Positions 38,851 to 47,180 of a DNA stretch of 64,000 nt are shown one piece after another. The notes beneath the pieces are model-generated. The model made no database searches. It was not told the origin of the DNA and saw only the letters and a list, made by a program, of their open reading frames with translations. The stretch lies in NCBI RefSeq assembly GCF_004362825.1, contig NZ_SNXZ01000002.1, forward strand, positions 1,421,365 through 1,485,364, read 5' to 3'. This stretch comes from Labedaea rhizosphaerae. GTDB lineage: Bacteria > Actinomycetota > Actinomycetes > Mycobacteriales > Pseudonocardiaceae. Both the position numbers and the translations under genes were made by a program. Every line of letters starts with the position of its first letter. Positions within the stretch are counted from its first letter, which is position 1.

Positions 38851-40151
38851 TTGATGATCTTCTTCGCCGCGTCGACCGCCTGCTGCCAGCCGTCCTGCGG
38901 TGACTTGCCCTGTTCCACCGCCTGCAGCGCCGGGCTGACCGCGTTCTCCTTGATCTTGCCGTCACCGGGGCCCTTGTACTGGGCCCGCTCGACCTTCTTG
39001 GCCTGCTCGGAGAAGATCTCGCCGGTCTTGGCGTTGCCGAAGTACGGGTCGGTGGTGCTCAGCAGGGCCGGATCGGTGAGCGCCTTGACCTGGCTCGGGA
39101 AGTTGCCGGTCTTCTGGAACGCCTTGATCTGCTGCTCCGGCGCCGTCAGCCAGGCGGCGAGCGCCGCGGCCTCGGTGGGGTGCTGGCTCTGCTTGGGCAC
39201 TGCGAGGTACGAGCCACCCCAGTTGCCGCCGCCACCCGGGAACGCCGCGGTGACCGCCCACTTGCCGGAGTTCTTCGGACCGGCCTGCTCCTTGACCACA
39301 CCGAGCATCCACGACGGACAGACGGTGGTGGCGAACGCGCCGGTCTTGAAGCCGTTGTTCCACTCCGGGCTGAACGCGGTCAGCTTGGCCGACTGGCCCC
39401 GCTCACCGGCCGCGGTGACGGTGTCCCAGTTGGCCCGGATCTGCGGGTTGGTCTCCATGGCCAGCGAGTCGTCGGTGTTGAGGAACCCGATCGGCAGCTG
39501 GTTGTGCATGGCGTTGAAGGTCTGGGAGTCCGAGTCGAACCACGCCTTGTGCGTGTGCGCGACGTACTGGTCGCCCGCGGCGAAGTACGACTGCCAGGTC
39601 GCGAAGAGCGGGGCCACCTTCTCCGGGTCGGTGGGCAGCCCGGCCGCCTTGAACAGGTCCGAGCGGTAGCACATGGCCTCGGGGCCGATGTCCGTGCCGT
39701 ACCCGATCAGCGCGCCGTTCTTGGCCTTGCCACCCTCGTACTTCCAGGGCAGCCAGCGGTCCGGGGTGACGTCCTTCGGGCCGATCTTGGTCAGGTCGTT
39801 GAAGAGGTTGGGCCGGGCGAGCACGTCGGAGATGTAGCCCTCCTCGACGGCGACCACGTCCTCGAGCCCGTGACCGGCGGCGAGCTTGGTGAACAGGTTC
39901 TGGTGGTACGGGCCGCCCTCGCCGGTCTTGTGCTGGGTGATCTTGATGTTGGGGTGCAGCCGCATGTACTCCGTCAGCAGGTCCTCGTAGCCGAACTCGG
40001 TGAAGGTGCCGATCGTCAGCTCGACCTTGCCGCCGGACGTGCCGGTGCTGCCACCGGAGGCGCCGTCGGAACTGCCGCACGCGGTGACGGCTACCGAAGC
40101 CGCCAGCACGGCGATCGCGAGGGTGCCGACCCTCGATAACTGGTGTCGCAC
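38847..40151 (-). CDS. cebE: Cellobiose/cello-oligosaccharide binding lipoprotein
   Basis: 434 residues, extracellular solute-binding protein family 1. The signal peptide ends in a lipobox (AVTACGSSDG), so the protein is anchored by its N-terminal Cys. Following Ser/Gly linker, then the sugar-binding lobes (TIGTFTEFGYEDLLTEYM). It starts with GTG 40151 behind AAGGGG; promoter and CebR box lie just upstream. First gene of the operon. Confidence 0.92.
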   Translation of the reverse strand: MRHQLSRVGTLAIAVLAASVAVTACGSSDGASGGSTGTSGGKVELTIGTFTEFGYEDLLTEYMRLHPNIKITQHKTGEGGPYHQNLFTKLAAGHGLEDVVAVEEGYISDVLARPNLFNDLTKIGPKDVTPDRWLPWKYEGGKAKNGALIGYGTDIGPEAMCYRSDLFKAAGLPTDPEKVAPLFATWQSYFAAGDQYVAHTHKAWFDSDSQTFNAMHNQLPIGFLNTDDSLAMETNPQIRANWDTVTAAGERGQSAKLTAFSPEWNNGFKTGAFATTVCPSWMLGVVKEQAGPKNSGKWAVTAAFPGGGGNWGGSYLAVPKQSQHPTEAAALAAWLTAPEQQIKAFQKTGNFPSQVKALTDPALLSTTDPYFGNAKTGEIFSEQAKKVERAQYKGPGDGKIKENAVSPALQAVEQGKSPQDGWQQAVDAAKKIIK

Positions 40152-40174
40152 GTCAAACCCCTTGCCGCTGGGTT

Positions 40175-40194
40175 TTCTGGGAGCGCTCCCAGAA
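40175..40194. promoter_or_regulatory. CebR box 1 (cebE side)
   Basis: Perfect 20-bp palindrome TTCTGGGAGCGCTCCCAGAA containing the full CebR consensus TGGGAGCGCTCCCA known from Streptomyces. Located 24 bases before the cebE start codon. Confidence 0.93.
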
Positions 40195-40256
40195 CGAATG
40201 TCGAGAGTGTGGCGGGTTCGCTGTTGTTACGTCAAGATGTCTACGGTACTTCTTCC

Positions 40257-40268
40257 GGGAGCGCTCCC
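40257..40268. promoter_or_regulatory. CebR box 2 (cebR side)
   Basis: GGGAGCGCTCCC, 13 of 14 positions of the CebR consensus with its flanks (CGGGAGCGCTCCCA). 78 bases centre to centre from box 1, 31 bases before the cebR start. Both promoters can thus be repressed together. Confidence 0.88.
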
Positions 40269-40299
40269 AATCCGGTTCCGGCATGAGAGGCTGTGCCCC

Positions 40300-41340
40300 G
40301 TGGACGATCAGACGGTGGACCTCCAGGACGGCGCACGTCCGACGCTCGAGGACGTCGCCGCGCACGCCGGCGTCTCCCGCTCGACCGCGTCGCGGGCGCT
40401 CAACGGAGACACCTACGTCAGCGCGCGCGCCCGGGAGAAGGTCCTCGCCTCGGCCGCGGCGCTGGGCTACTCCCCCAACCAAGCGGCGCGCTCGCTGGTC
40501 ACCCGGCGCACCGGCGCGGTGGCCGTCGTGCTCTCCGAGGCGGAGGCCACCGTCCTCGACGACCCGTACTTCGCGATAGTGGTGCGCGCGGCGTTTCGGG
40601 CCCTGGCCGACGCGGGCAGCCAGATGCTGTTGATGTTCGTCGACAGCGCCGACGACGTCCCGCGCACCGTGCGCTTCCTGGACGGCGGCCACGTCGACGG
40701 CGCCCTGGTCTTCGCCTCCCACCAGAAGGACCCGTTACCCGCGGCCGTGCAGCAACTGCGGTTGCCGGTGGTGTTCGGCGGGCCCGCCGGGAACCTGACC
40801 AGCGGCGTGCACGCGGTCGACTTCGACAACCGGGCCGGCGCGGCCGCGGCGGTCGAGCACCTGATCGCGTCCGGCCGCAAGCAGATCGCGATGGTCTCCG
40901 GGCCGCCCGATCACCGGGCCGCCGCCGACCGCCTGACCGGCTGGCGGTCGGCGTTGACGGCCCACAAGATCCGCGGCACCCGCCTGTTCGAGCAGGGCGA
41001 CTTCACCATCGAGGGCGGCCGCTCGGCGATGGCGAAGTTGCTGGCGCGCAAACCCGATCTGGACGCGGTGTTCGCGGCCAGCGACCTGATGGCGGCGGGG
41101 GCGATCCGCGAACTGGAAGCGGCCGGGCGCCGCATCCCCGATGACGTCGCCGTGATCGGCTTCGACGACAACCCGGTGCTCGCGCCCGTGATGAAACCGC
41201 CGCTGTCGTCGGTCCACCAGGACCCGCGGCTGCAGGTGCGCCGGATGGTGGAGACGTTGACCGCGTTGCTGGCCGGCGAGGAGGTGACCCCGGCACGGCA
41301 CATGCTGGGCGTGTCGCTGACCCTGCGCGAGTCCGGCTGA
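40300..41340 (+). CDS. cebR: LacI-family repressor of cellobiose genes
   Basis: 346 residues: N-terminal LacI HTH (PTLEDVAAHAGVSRSTASRA, then LGYSPNQAARSLVTRRTGAV hinge) and a periplasmic-binding-like effector domain (DLMAAGAIRELEAAGRRIPD, DVAVIGFDDNPVLAP). Cellobiose is the expected inducer. GTG 40300 is chosen because it precedes the conserved HTH; no upstream in-frame start is better. Divergent from cebEFG-bglC with one CebR box near each start. Confidence 0.93.
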   Translation: MDDQTVDLQDGARPTLEDVAAHAGVSRSTASRALNGDTYVSARAREKVLASAAALGYSPNQAARSLVTRRTGAVAVVLSEAEATVLDDPYFAIVVRAAFRALADAGSQMLLMFVDSADDVPRTVRFLDGGHVDGALVFASHQKDPLPAAVQQLRLPVVFGGPAGNLTSGVHAVDFDNRAGAAAAVEHLIASGRKQIAMVSGPPDHRAAADRLTGWRSALTAHKIRGTRLFEQGDFTIEGGRSAMAKLLARKPDLDAVFAASDLMAAGAIRELEAAGRRIPDDVAVIGFDDNPVLAPVMKPPLSSVHQDPRLQVRRMVETLTALLAGEEVTPARHMLGVSLTLRESG

Positions 41341-41387
41341 CCCCGAAGCTGAACCCCGCGCGCGGGCAACGTGACCTGCTAATGTCG

Positions 41388-41530
41388 GCTTGCAGTGTCT
41401 AGGGTTCCGCCGTTCCACCCTCTCCGTTCTTCGAGCGGAGGACAGGGAAAGCGGGTCTGGTCCGAGCGACACCACCGGGTGCCACCGGACGGCAGTCGGT
41501 CATCTCAAGGGACAAAAGCCTGGAGGACCC
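41388..41530 (+). ncRNA. Guanidine-I (ykkC-class) riboswitch aptamer
   Basis: The gap between cebR and the TSUP gene holds the ykkC core in order: TCTAGGGTTCCG (41398-41409), GGTCTGGTCCGAG (41454-41466), a short hairpin with ACACC/GGTGCC, then GACGGCAG and, after a variable segment, GGGACAAAAGCCTGGAGGA (41509-41527). The ACGGC...GGGACAAAAGCC part distinguishes guanidine-I from the ppGpp and PRPP subclasses that share the first blocks. Downstream, AGGACC (41524-41529) can pair with GGTCCT (41559-41564), hiding part of the GAGAGG ribosome site (41555-41560), a plausible translational switch. Called from motifs by eye. Confidence 0.8.
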
Positions 41531-41568
41531 CGGTTTCCGCGTGCGCGGGAGCCCGAGAGGTCCTGCTG

Positions 41569-42300
41569 ATGTCGCCCGAATTGCTCGTGACCCTGCTGCT
41601 TGCCTCGATCCTCGCCTTCGGCCTCGCGTGGCTGTCGTCGGTGGGCGGCATGGGCGGCACCGTGGTGATGATGGTCGTGTTCACCGCGTTGTTCGGCCTC
41701 CAGGTGGCGGTGCCCCTGCTGACCCTGACCCAACTCGCGAGCAACGGTGGCCGGGCGTGGTTCAACCGCGCCGAGGTCCAGTGGCGGATCATCCGGTGGC
41801 ACGCCCTCGGCGCGATCCCCTTCGCCCTCGGCGGCGGGTTGCTGTTCGCCTACGCCCCCGTGGAGCTGCTCAAGCGCTTGCTCGGCGCCTCGCTGATGGC
41901 CACGGTCGTCTGGCGGCGGCTGCGCCCATCCGTCGCCAAGCCCGGCGAGAGGACGTTCATCGCCATCGGCGGTGCGGCCGGGCTCAGCTCGTCGCTCCTC
42001 GGCGCGGCCGGTCCCCTGACCGCCCCGTTCTTCCTCGCCTACAGCCTGAGCGGTGGCGCGTACGTGGGGACCGAGGCCGCGGCGTCGCTCGTCATCCACC
42101 TCACCAAGATCACGGCCTACGCCACCGGAAGCCTGGTCTCGCCGCAGGTCCTCCTGCTGGGTGCGGCCCTCGCCCCAGCGGTCACCGCGGGCACCTGGGC
42201 CGGCAAGAAGACGCTGCAGCACATGAGCAAACGCCTCTTCGTGGCGGTGACCGAGGTCGGAATCCTCATCGCCGGAGTCCTGCTCGTCGTCGGCATCTGA
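41569..42300 (+). CDS. TSUP (TauE/SafE-like) membrane transporter
   Basis: 243 residues, about eight membrane segments, two homologous halves; GMGGTVVMMVVFTALFGLQ and AAGLSSSLLGAAGPLTAPFF are the paired glycine-rich family motifs. TSUP members move sulfite, sulfonates or organic anions. Start ATG 41569, eight bases after GAGAGG, directly behind the guanidine-I riboswitch, so its expression should rise with guanidine. An efflux or uptake role linked to guanidine is therefore inferred, although the family is not one I know to carry it. Confidence 0.88.
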   Translation: MSPELLVTLLLASILAFGLAWLSSVGGMGGTVVMMVVFTALFGLQVAVPLLTLTQLASNGGRAWFNRAEVQWRIIRWHALGAIPFALGGGLLFAYAPVELLKRLLGASLMATVVWRRLRPSVAKPGERTFIAIGGAAGLSSSLLGAAGPLTAPFFLAYSLSGGAYVGTEAAASLVIHLTKITAYATGSLVSPQVLLLGAALAPAVTAGTWAGKKTLQHMSKRLFVAVTEVGILIAGVLLVVGI

Positions 42301-42342
42301 ACACCCTTGCCGAAGCTGTGAATCAGTGCTTCACTTCTTCAC

Positions 42343-42948
42343 GTGCCCTACCGCCGGACGCCAGCCGTGCAAGCGCGGCTCGATGCCCAGCGCAAGACGG
42401 TGCTGGACGCGGCCATCGCGCTGCTGAGCGAGCAGGGTTACGCGGGGTGCTCCATGGCCGCCGTCGCCGCCCGGGCCGGGGTCGCCACGGGCACCGTCTA
42501 CAAGCACTTCACCAGCAAGTCCGAGCTCTCCGTCGAGCTCTTCCGCACCGTCGTCACGCGGGAAGTCGCCGCCGTCGAGGCGGCGGCCCACGGGCCGGGC
42601 GACCTCATCGAGCGGATCGTCGCGGTGATCGAGACGTTCGCGGGCCGCGCGCTCAAGGCGCCGCGGCTGGCCTACGCCCTGCTGGTCGAACCGGTCGAAC
42701 CGGCCATCGACCAGGAACGGCTGGTGTTCCGGCGGGCCTTCCGGGACATCTTCGCCGAACGCATCGCCGAGGGCGTCGCGACCGGCGTCCTGCCTCCGCA
42801 AGACCCACAGCTGACCGCCGCCGCCCTGGTCGGCGCCGGGGCGGAAGCCCTGGTCGGACCGCTGACCGACGGCTCCACCGACGTCCTGCCGGGCCTGGCC
42901 CGGTTCACCCTGCGCGCCCTGGGAGGAACGCATGCCGAGCACCCATGA
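42343..42948 (+). CDS. TetR-family transcriptional regulator
   Basis: 201 residues. HTH at about 14-60 (AAIALLSEQGYAGCSMAAVA and VATGTVYKHFTSKSEL); helical ligand domain follows. Starts with GTG 42343. Short dyads GAAGC...GCTTC (42312-42332) and GTGAA...TTCAC (42318-42334) just upstream may be its operator. The downstream AidB-like gene begins 17 bases inside its 3' end, so it is the first gene of a four-gene acyl-CoA operon and probably autoregulates it. Confidence 0.9.
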   Translation: MPYRRTPAVQARLDAQRKTVLDAAIALLSEQGYAGCSMAAVAARAGVATGTVYKHFTSKSELSVELFRTVVTREVAAVEAAAHGPGDLIERIVAVIETFAGRALKAPRLAYALLVEPVEPAIDQERLVFRRAFRDIFAERIAEGVATGVLPPQDPQLTAAALVGAGAEALVGPLTDGSTDVLPGLARFTLRALGGTHAEHP

Positions 42949-44566
42949 GGTCACCAACCAGGTCCCGCCGCTGGCCGGGCACGACATCGCGGGTTACCCC
43001 GCCTTGCTCGAAGGGTTGCACCGCGAAGGCGCGGGCGCAGCCGAGCCGGAGTTGCGGGAGCTGGGCACCCGCGCGGGCAGCGCGGAGGTCCAGGACTGGG
43101 CTCGCCTCGTCGAGGCCTACCCGCCGAAGCTGCGCACCCACGACCGCTACGGCCACCGCATCGACGAGGTCGAGTTCCACCCGCACTGGCACGACCTCAT
43201 GACCGTCGCGGTCGAGCACGGCATCCACGCCGCGCCGTGGCGCAGCGCGGAACCCGGCGCCCACGTCGCCCGCGCCGCCAAGATGTTCGTGTGGGGGCAG
43301 ACCGATCCCGGACACCTCTGCCCCATCTCCATGACCTACGCCGCCGTGCCCGCGCTGCGCACCTCACCGGAGCTGGCGAGCAAGTTCGAGGCGCTGCTGA
43401 GCTCGCCCGTCTACGACTTCGGGCTGCGGGAGCCGAGCACCAAGCGCGGCCTCATCGCCGGCATGTCGATGACCGAGAAGCAGGGCGGCTCCGACGTCCG
43501 CGCGAACACGACCAGGGCCACGCCCAACGCCGACGGCACCTACACCATCGTCGGGCACAAGTGGTTCACCTCGGCGCCGATGTCCGACGTGTTCCTGACC
43601 CTCGCGCAGGCGCCGAACGGGCTCTCCTGCTTCCTGCTCCCCCGCGTCCTGCCCGACGGCAGCCGCAACGCACTGCGGTTGCAGCGCCTCAAGGACAAGC
43701 TGGGCAACCGGTCGAACGCGTCCTCGGAGATCGAGTACGACGACGCGATCGGCTGGCTGGTCGGCGAGGAAGGCCGCGGCGTCCAGACGATCATCCAGAT
43801 GGTCAACCTGACCCGGCTGGACTGCACGATCGCGTCGTCCGCGGGCATGCACCTCGGTGTCACGCAGGCGTTGCACCACGCGATGCACCGCAAGACCTTC
43901 GGCACCACGCTGATCGACCAGCCGTTGATGCGCAACGTCCTCGCCGACCTGGCCATCGAGGCGGAGGCCGCGACGCTGACCAGCATGCGCCTCGCCGGTG
44001 CGGTCGACCGCGCCCTCGGCGGGGACGAGCAGGAGGCGGCGTTCCGCCGGATCGGGATCGCCGTCAGCAAGTACTGGATCTGCAAGCGCGCGCCCATGCA
44101 CGCCGGCGAGGCCCTGGAATGCCTGGGCGGCAACGGGTACGTCGAGGAGTCGGGCATGCCACGGCTCTACCGCGAGGCGCCGCTGCCGTCCATTTGGGAG
44201 GGTTCGGGCAACGTCGCCGCGCTGGACGCGTTGCGGGCCATGGCCAAGCAGCCCGACACCGTGCAGGCGTACTTCCGAGAGGTCGAGCTGGCCGCTGGCG
44301 CCGACGCGCGGCTGGACACCGCCGTCGCGCAGGTGCGCAAGGAACTGTCCGATCTGGACGACATCCAGTACCGGGCCCGGCGCGTCGTCGAGCTGATGGC
44401 GTTGGTGCTGCAGGCCTCCCTGCTGCACCGGCATGGCAACGCGGCCGTCGCCGACGCGTTCACGGCGTCCCGGTTGGACGGCGACAGCGGGCACGCGTTC
44501 GGCACGCTGCCCGCCGGGGTGGACACCGAGGCCATCCTCGAGCGCGCCCGGCCGGTGTTCTCGTGA
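42932..44566 (+). CDS. AidB-like acyl-CoA dehydrogenase family protein
   Basis: 544 residues, long four-domain ACAD of the AidB type: start PPLAGHDIAGYPALLEGLHR, MSMTEKQGGSDVRANTT (FAD region), SAPMSDVFLTLAQAP, and RAPMHAGEALECLGGNGYVE then WEGSGNVAALDALRA, which is the AidB C-terminal arrangement. In E. coli AidB binds DNA and is induced by alkylation; here the coupled neighbours are two crotonase-family genes, which points to CoA-thioester metabolism instead. ATG 42932 has GGGAGGA upstream, inside tetR. Confidence 0.88.
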   Translation: MPSTHEVTNQVPPLAGHDIAGYPALLEGLHREGAGAAEPELRELGTRAGSAEVQDWARLVEAYPPKLRTHDRYGHRIDEVEFHPHWHDLMTVAVEHGIHAAPWRSAEPGAHVARAAKMFVWGQTDPGHLCPISMTYAAVPALRTSPELASKFEALLSSPVYDFGLREPSTKRGLIAGMSMTEKQGGSDVRANTTRATPNADGTYTIVGHKWFTSAPMSDVFLTLAQAPNGLSCFLLPRVLPDGSRNALRLQRLKDKLGNRSNASSEIEYDDAIGWLVGEEGRGVQTIIQMVNLTRLDCTIASSAGMHLGVTQALHHAMHRKTFGTTLIDQPLMRNVLADLAIEAEAATLTSMRLAGAVDRALGGDEQEAAFRRIGIAVSKYWICKRAPMHAGEALECLGGNGYVEESGMPRLYREAPLPSIWEGSGNVAALDALRAMAKQPDTVQAYFREVELAAGADARLDTAVAQVRKELSDLDDIQYRARRVVELMALVLQASLLHRHGNAAVADAFTASRLDGDSGHAFGTLPAGVDTEAILERARPVFS

Positions 44567-45405
44567 CGGCGGTCCGCACCGAGACCGCGGCCGGCGTGCG
44601 GTCGATCATCCTGTGCCGGGCCGACGAGTACAACACGATCACGCCCGAACTACGGGACGAGCTCGCGGCCGCGATCGACGAGGCCGACAACGACCCGGAC
44701 GTGCACGTGATGCTCCTGCGCGCCGACGGTCCGGCGTTCTGCGCCGGCTACGGCCTCGACTGGTCGACGCAGATGCAGGCCGCCGAGTCCGAATCGGACC
44801 GGGTGTGGGACTCCGTCGCCGACATGCGGGTGTTGTCCACGTTCATCGACGTGTACATGAAGCTCTGGTACGCGAGCAAACCCACCATCGCGGCGGTGAA
44901 CGGCTGGTGCATCGCGGGCGGCACGGACATGGTGCTGTGCGCCGACATCGTGGTCGCGGGCGAGGGCGCCTCGTTCGGCTACCCGCCCGCCCGGGTGTGG
45001 GGCACGCCGACGACCGCGATGTGGGTGTACCGCCTGGGTTTCGAGAAGGCCAAGCGCTACCTGCTCACCGGCGACGAGATCCCCGCGCCCAAGGCGGCCG
45101 AGATAGGGCTGATCCTGGAGTGCGTGCCGGACGACCAACTGGCCGACCACGCGATGGCGCTGGCCAAGCGGATGGCACAGGTGCCGGTGAACCAGCTGCG
45201 CATGCTCAAGCTGTTGTGCAACCAGACCGCGGAGAACATGGGGCTGTCGTCCAGCCGCACGCTGGGCACGCTGCTCGACGGCGTCGCCCGGCACACCCAG
45301 GAAGGGCGCGACTTCGTGGCCCGATCCGCACAGGCGGGCATCCGCCAGGCGGTCCGCGAGCGTGACGACCCGTTCGGCGACTACGGATCACGGGGCCGCT
45401 CATGA
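44563..45405 (+). CDS. Enoyl-CoA hydratase/isomerase family protein 1
   Basis: 280 residues, crotonase fold. Oxyanion motifs: FCAGYGLDWSTQM for the first and NGWCIAGGTDMVLCAD for the second. The usual catalytic Glu after GGG is changed (GGTDM), so hydration cannot be assumed; such members may isomerise or hydrolyse. GTG 44563 overlaps the AidB-like stop (GTGA) and its stop overlaps the next start (ATGA). Confidence 0.9.
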   Translation: MTAVRTETAAGVRSIILCRADEYNTITPELRDELAAAIDEADNDPDVHVMLLRADGPAFCAGYGLDWSTQMQAAESESDRVWDSVADMRVLSTFIDVYMKLWYASKPTIAAVNGWCIAGGTDMVLCADIVVAGEGASFGYPPARVWGTPTTAMWVYRLGFEKAKRYLLTGDEIPAPKAAEIGLILECVPDDQLADHAMALAKRMAQVPVNQLRMLKLLCNQTAENMGLSSSRTLGTLLDGVARHTQEGRDFVARSAQAGIRQAVRERDDPFGDYGSRGRS

Positions 45406-46154
45406 CCGTGCGGATCGACCACGACGGCCCGGTCACGATCATCACCATCGACCGGCCGGACCGGCGCAACGCCGTCGACCGCCGCACGGCCGAAGAACTC
45501 GCCAAGGCGTTCCGGGACTTCGAGGCCTCCGATGCGTCGGTCGCCGTGCTGACCGGCGCGAACGGCACGTTCTGCGCGGGCGCCGACCTCAAGGCGATCA
45601 GCACCGGCGACGGCAACCGGGTCGCGCCGGACGGCGACGGTCCGATGGGGATCTCGCGGCTGCGCCTGACCAAGCCGGTCATCGCGGCGGTCAGCGGGCA
45701 CGCCGTGGCCGGCGGGCTCGAACTGGCGTTGTGGGCCGACCTGCGGGTGGCCGACGAAACGGCGGTGTTCGGGGTGTTCTGCCGCCGGTGGGGCGTGCCG
45801 CTGATCGACGGCGGCACGGTGCGGCTGCCCCGGCTGATCGGCACGAGCGTGGCCATGGACCTGATCCTGACCGGCCGCGCCGTCGAGGCCGAGGAGGCGC
45901 TGCGGATCGGCCTGGCCAACCGGCTCGTGCCCGCGGGCCAGGCCCGGGCCGCCGCTGTCGAACTGGGCAAGCAGCTGGCCGCGCTCCCCCAGACCTGCCT
46001 GCGCCACGACCGGTTGTCCGTCCTGGAGCAGGACGGCCTCGACGAGGAAGCGGCCGTGGCGAACGAGTTCCGGCACGGCATGATCTCGCTGGCCGACGGC
46101 GCGGTCGCCGGGGCCACGCGGTTCGCCGAGGGGGCCGGGCGCCACGGCGCTTGA
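45402..46154 (+). CDS. Enoyl-CoA hydratase/isomerase family protein 2
   Basis: 250 residues, crotonase fold: ITIDRPDRRNAVDRR at the N terminus, FCAGADLKAI and SGHAVAGGLELALWADL for the oxyanion hole, with the conserved Glu of the GGLELAL motif present, unlike its neighbour. Probably the true hydratase of the pair. Last gene of the TetR operon; 60 bases before the next, separately promoted gene. Confidence 0.92.
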   Translation: MTVRIDHDGPVTIITIDRPDRRNAVDRRTAEELAKAFRDFEASDASVAVLTGANGTFCAGADLKAISTGDGNRVAPDGDGPMGISRLRLTKPVIAAVSGHAVAGGLELALWADLRVADETAVFGVFCRRWGVPLIDGGTVRLPRLIGTSVAMDLILTGRAVEAEEALRIGLANRLVPAGQARAAAVELGKQLAALPQTCLRHDRLSVLEQDGLDEEAAVANEFRHGMISLADGAVAGATRFAEGAGRHGA

Positions 46155-46214
46155 CGCCTCATACCGTGGTCGCGTCCTACCCCGTGCGACCGGCCCGCGG
46201 GTAGGGTCGGGCGC

Positions 46215-47120
46215 ATGCGGACACTGCGCACGCCGGACGACCGGTTCGCCGCCCTGCCTGGTTTCGACCTCGAACCGCACTACGCCGAAGTGTCCGATCA
46301 GGACGGTGGCACGCTGCGGATGGCCTACGTCGAAGCCGGTCCCGCCGACGGTCCGGTGGCGGTGCTGCTGCACGGCGAGCCGAGCTGGTCGTTCCTGTAC
46401 CGCACGGTGATCCCGGTGCTGACCGACGCCGGGATCCGGTCGGTGGTACCGGATCTAGTCGGGTTCGGCCGCTCCGACAAGCCGGCCGAGCCAGGCGACC
46501 ACAGCTACGCACGCCACGTCGAATGGGTGCGTGCCTTGCTCTTCGACGCCCTCGACCTGCGGGGCGTGACCGTCGTCGGCCAGGACTGGGGTGGGCTGAT
46601 CGGGCTGCGCCTGGTCGGCGAGCACCCGGACCGGTTCGCCCGCGTGGTCGCGGCCAACACCGGCCTGCCCACCGGCGACACCGACATGCCCGAGGTGTGG
46701 TGGCAGTTCCGCACCGCCGTGGAGAAGGCGCCCACGCTGGACATCGGCCGCTTCGTGCAGGCGGGCTGCCGCAAACCGATGCCCGACGACGTGCGTGCCG
46801 CCTACGACGCGCCGTTCCCGGACGAGTCCTACAAGGCCGGCCCGAAGGCCATGCCCGGCCTCGTGCCGACCCGGCCCGACGACCCGGCGAGCGCGGCGAA
46901 CCGGGCCGCGTGGCAGCGGCTGACCGAGCTGGACCTGCCGTTCCTGGTCGCGTTCAGCGACGGCGACCCGATCACCGGTGGCATGGCGCCGATCCTGGGC
47001 CGGGCGATGCCGGGGGCCGCCGGGCGCGAGCATCCGACGATCGCGGGCGCCGGTCACTTCCTGCAGGAGGACGCCGGGCCCGAGCTCGGCGCGGCGATCG
47101 CGGCGTTCGTCCGCGGCTAG
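46215..47120 (+). CDS. Haloalkane dehalogenase-like alpha/beta hydrolase
   Basis: 301 residues, haloalkane dehalogenase subfamily I pattern: oxyanion HGEPSWSFLYR, nucleophile Asp124 with halide-binding Trp125 in VVGQDWGGLIG, acid in FSDGDPITGG and base His281 (GAGHFLQEDAG). The Asp nucleophile favours C-halogen hydrolysis, though epoxide hydrolase-like use is possible. Leaderless: TAGGGT (46202-46207) ends seven bases before ATG 46215. The stop lies in the hairpin shared with the convergent phosphotransferase gene. Confidence 0.87.
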   Translation: MRTLRTPDDRFAALPGFDLEPHYAEVSDQDGGTLRMAYVEAGPADGPVAVLLHGEPSWSFLYRTVIPVLTDAGIRSVVPDLVGFGRSDKPAEPGDHSYARHVEWVRALLFDALDLRGVTVVGQDWGGLIGLRLVGEHPDRFARVVAANTGLPTGDTDMPEVWWQFRTAVEKAPTLDIGRFVQAGCRKPMPDDVRAAYDAPFPDESYKAGPKAMPGLVPTRPDDPASAANRAAWQRLTELDLPFLVAFSDGDPITGGMAPILGRAMPGAAGREHPTIAGAGHFLQEDAGPELGAAIAAFVRG

Positions 47121-47180
47121 GCACCGTCCTGCGGATCCGTGGTCGCGGTCTTCGCGCCGAGATCCACAGGACAGCGCCTA
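47118..47180. terminator. Hairpin repeat between convergent genes (copy 2)
   Basis: Outer arms TAGGC (47118-47122) and GCCTA (47176-47180) contain both stop codons. GTCCTG (47126-47131) pairs with CAGGAC (47167-47172) and GGATC (47133-47137) with GATCC (47161-47165). About two thirds of positions match the hairpin at 35624-35674, including ATCCGTGGTCG and CACAGGACAGCG. Confidence 0.75.

Noticed and set aside
42932-44566. DNA-repair function for the AidB-like protein
   Set aside because: Its operon has TetR and two crotonases, and the alkylation-repair genes are 28 kb away. A CoA-ester role is more likely.
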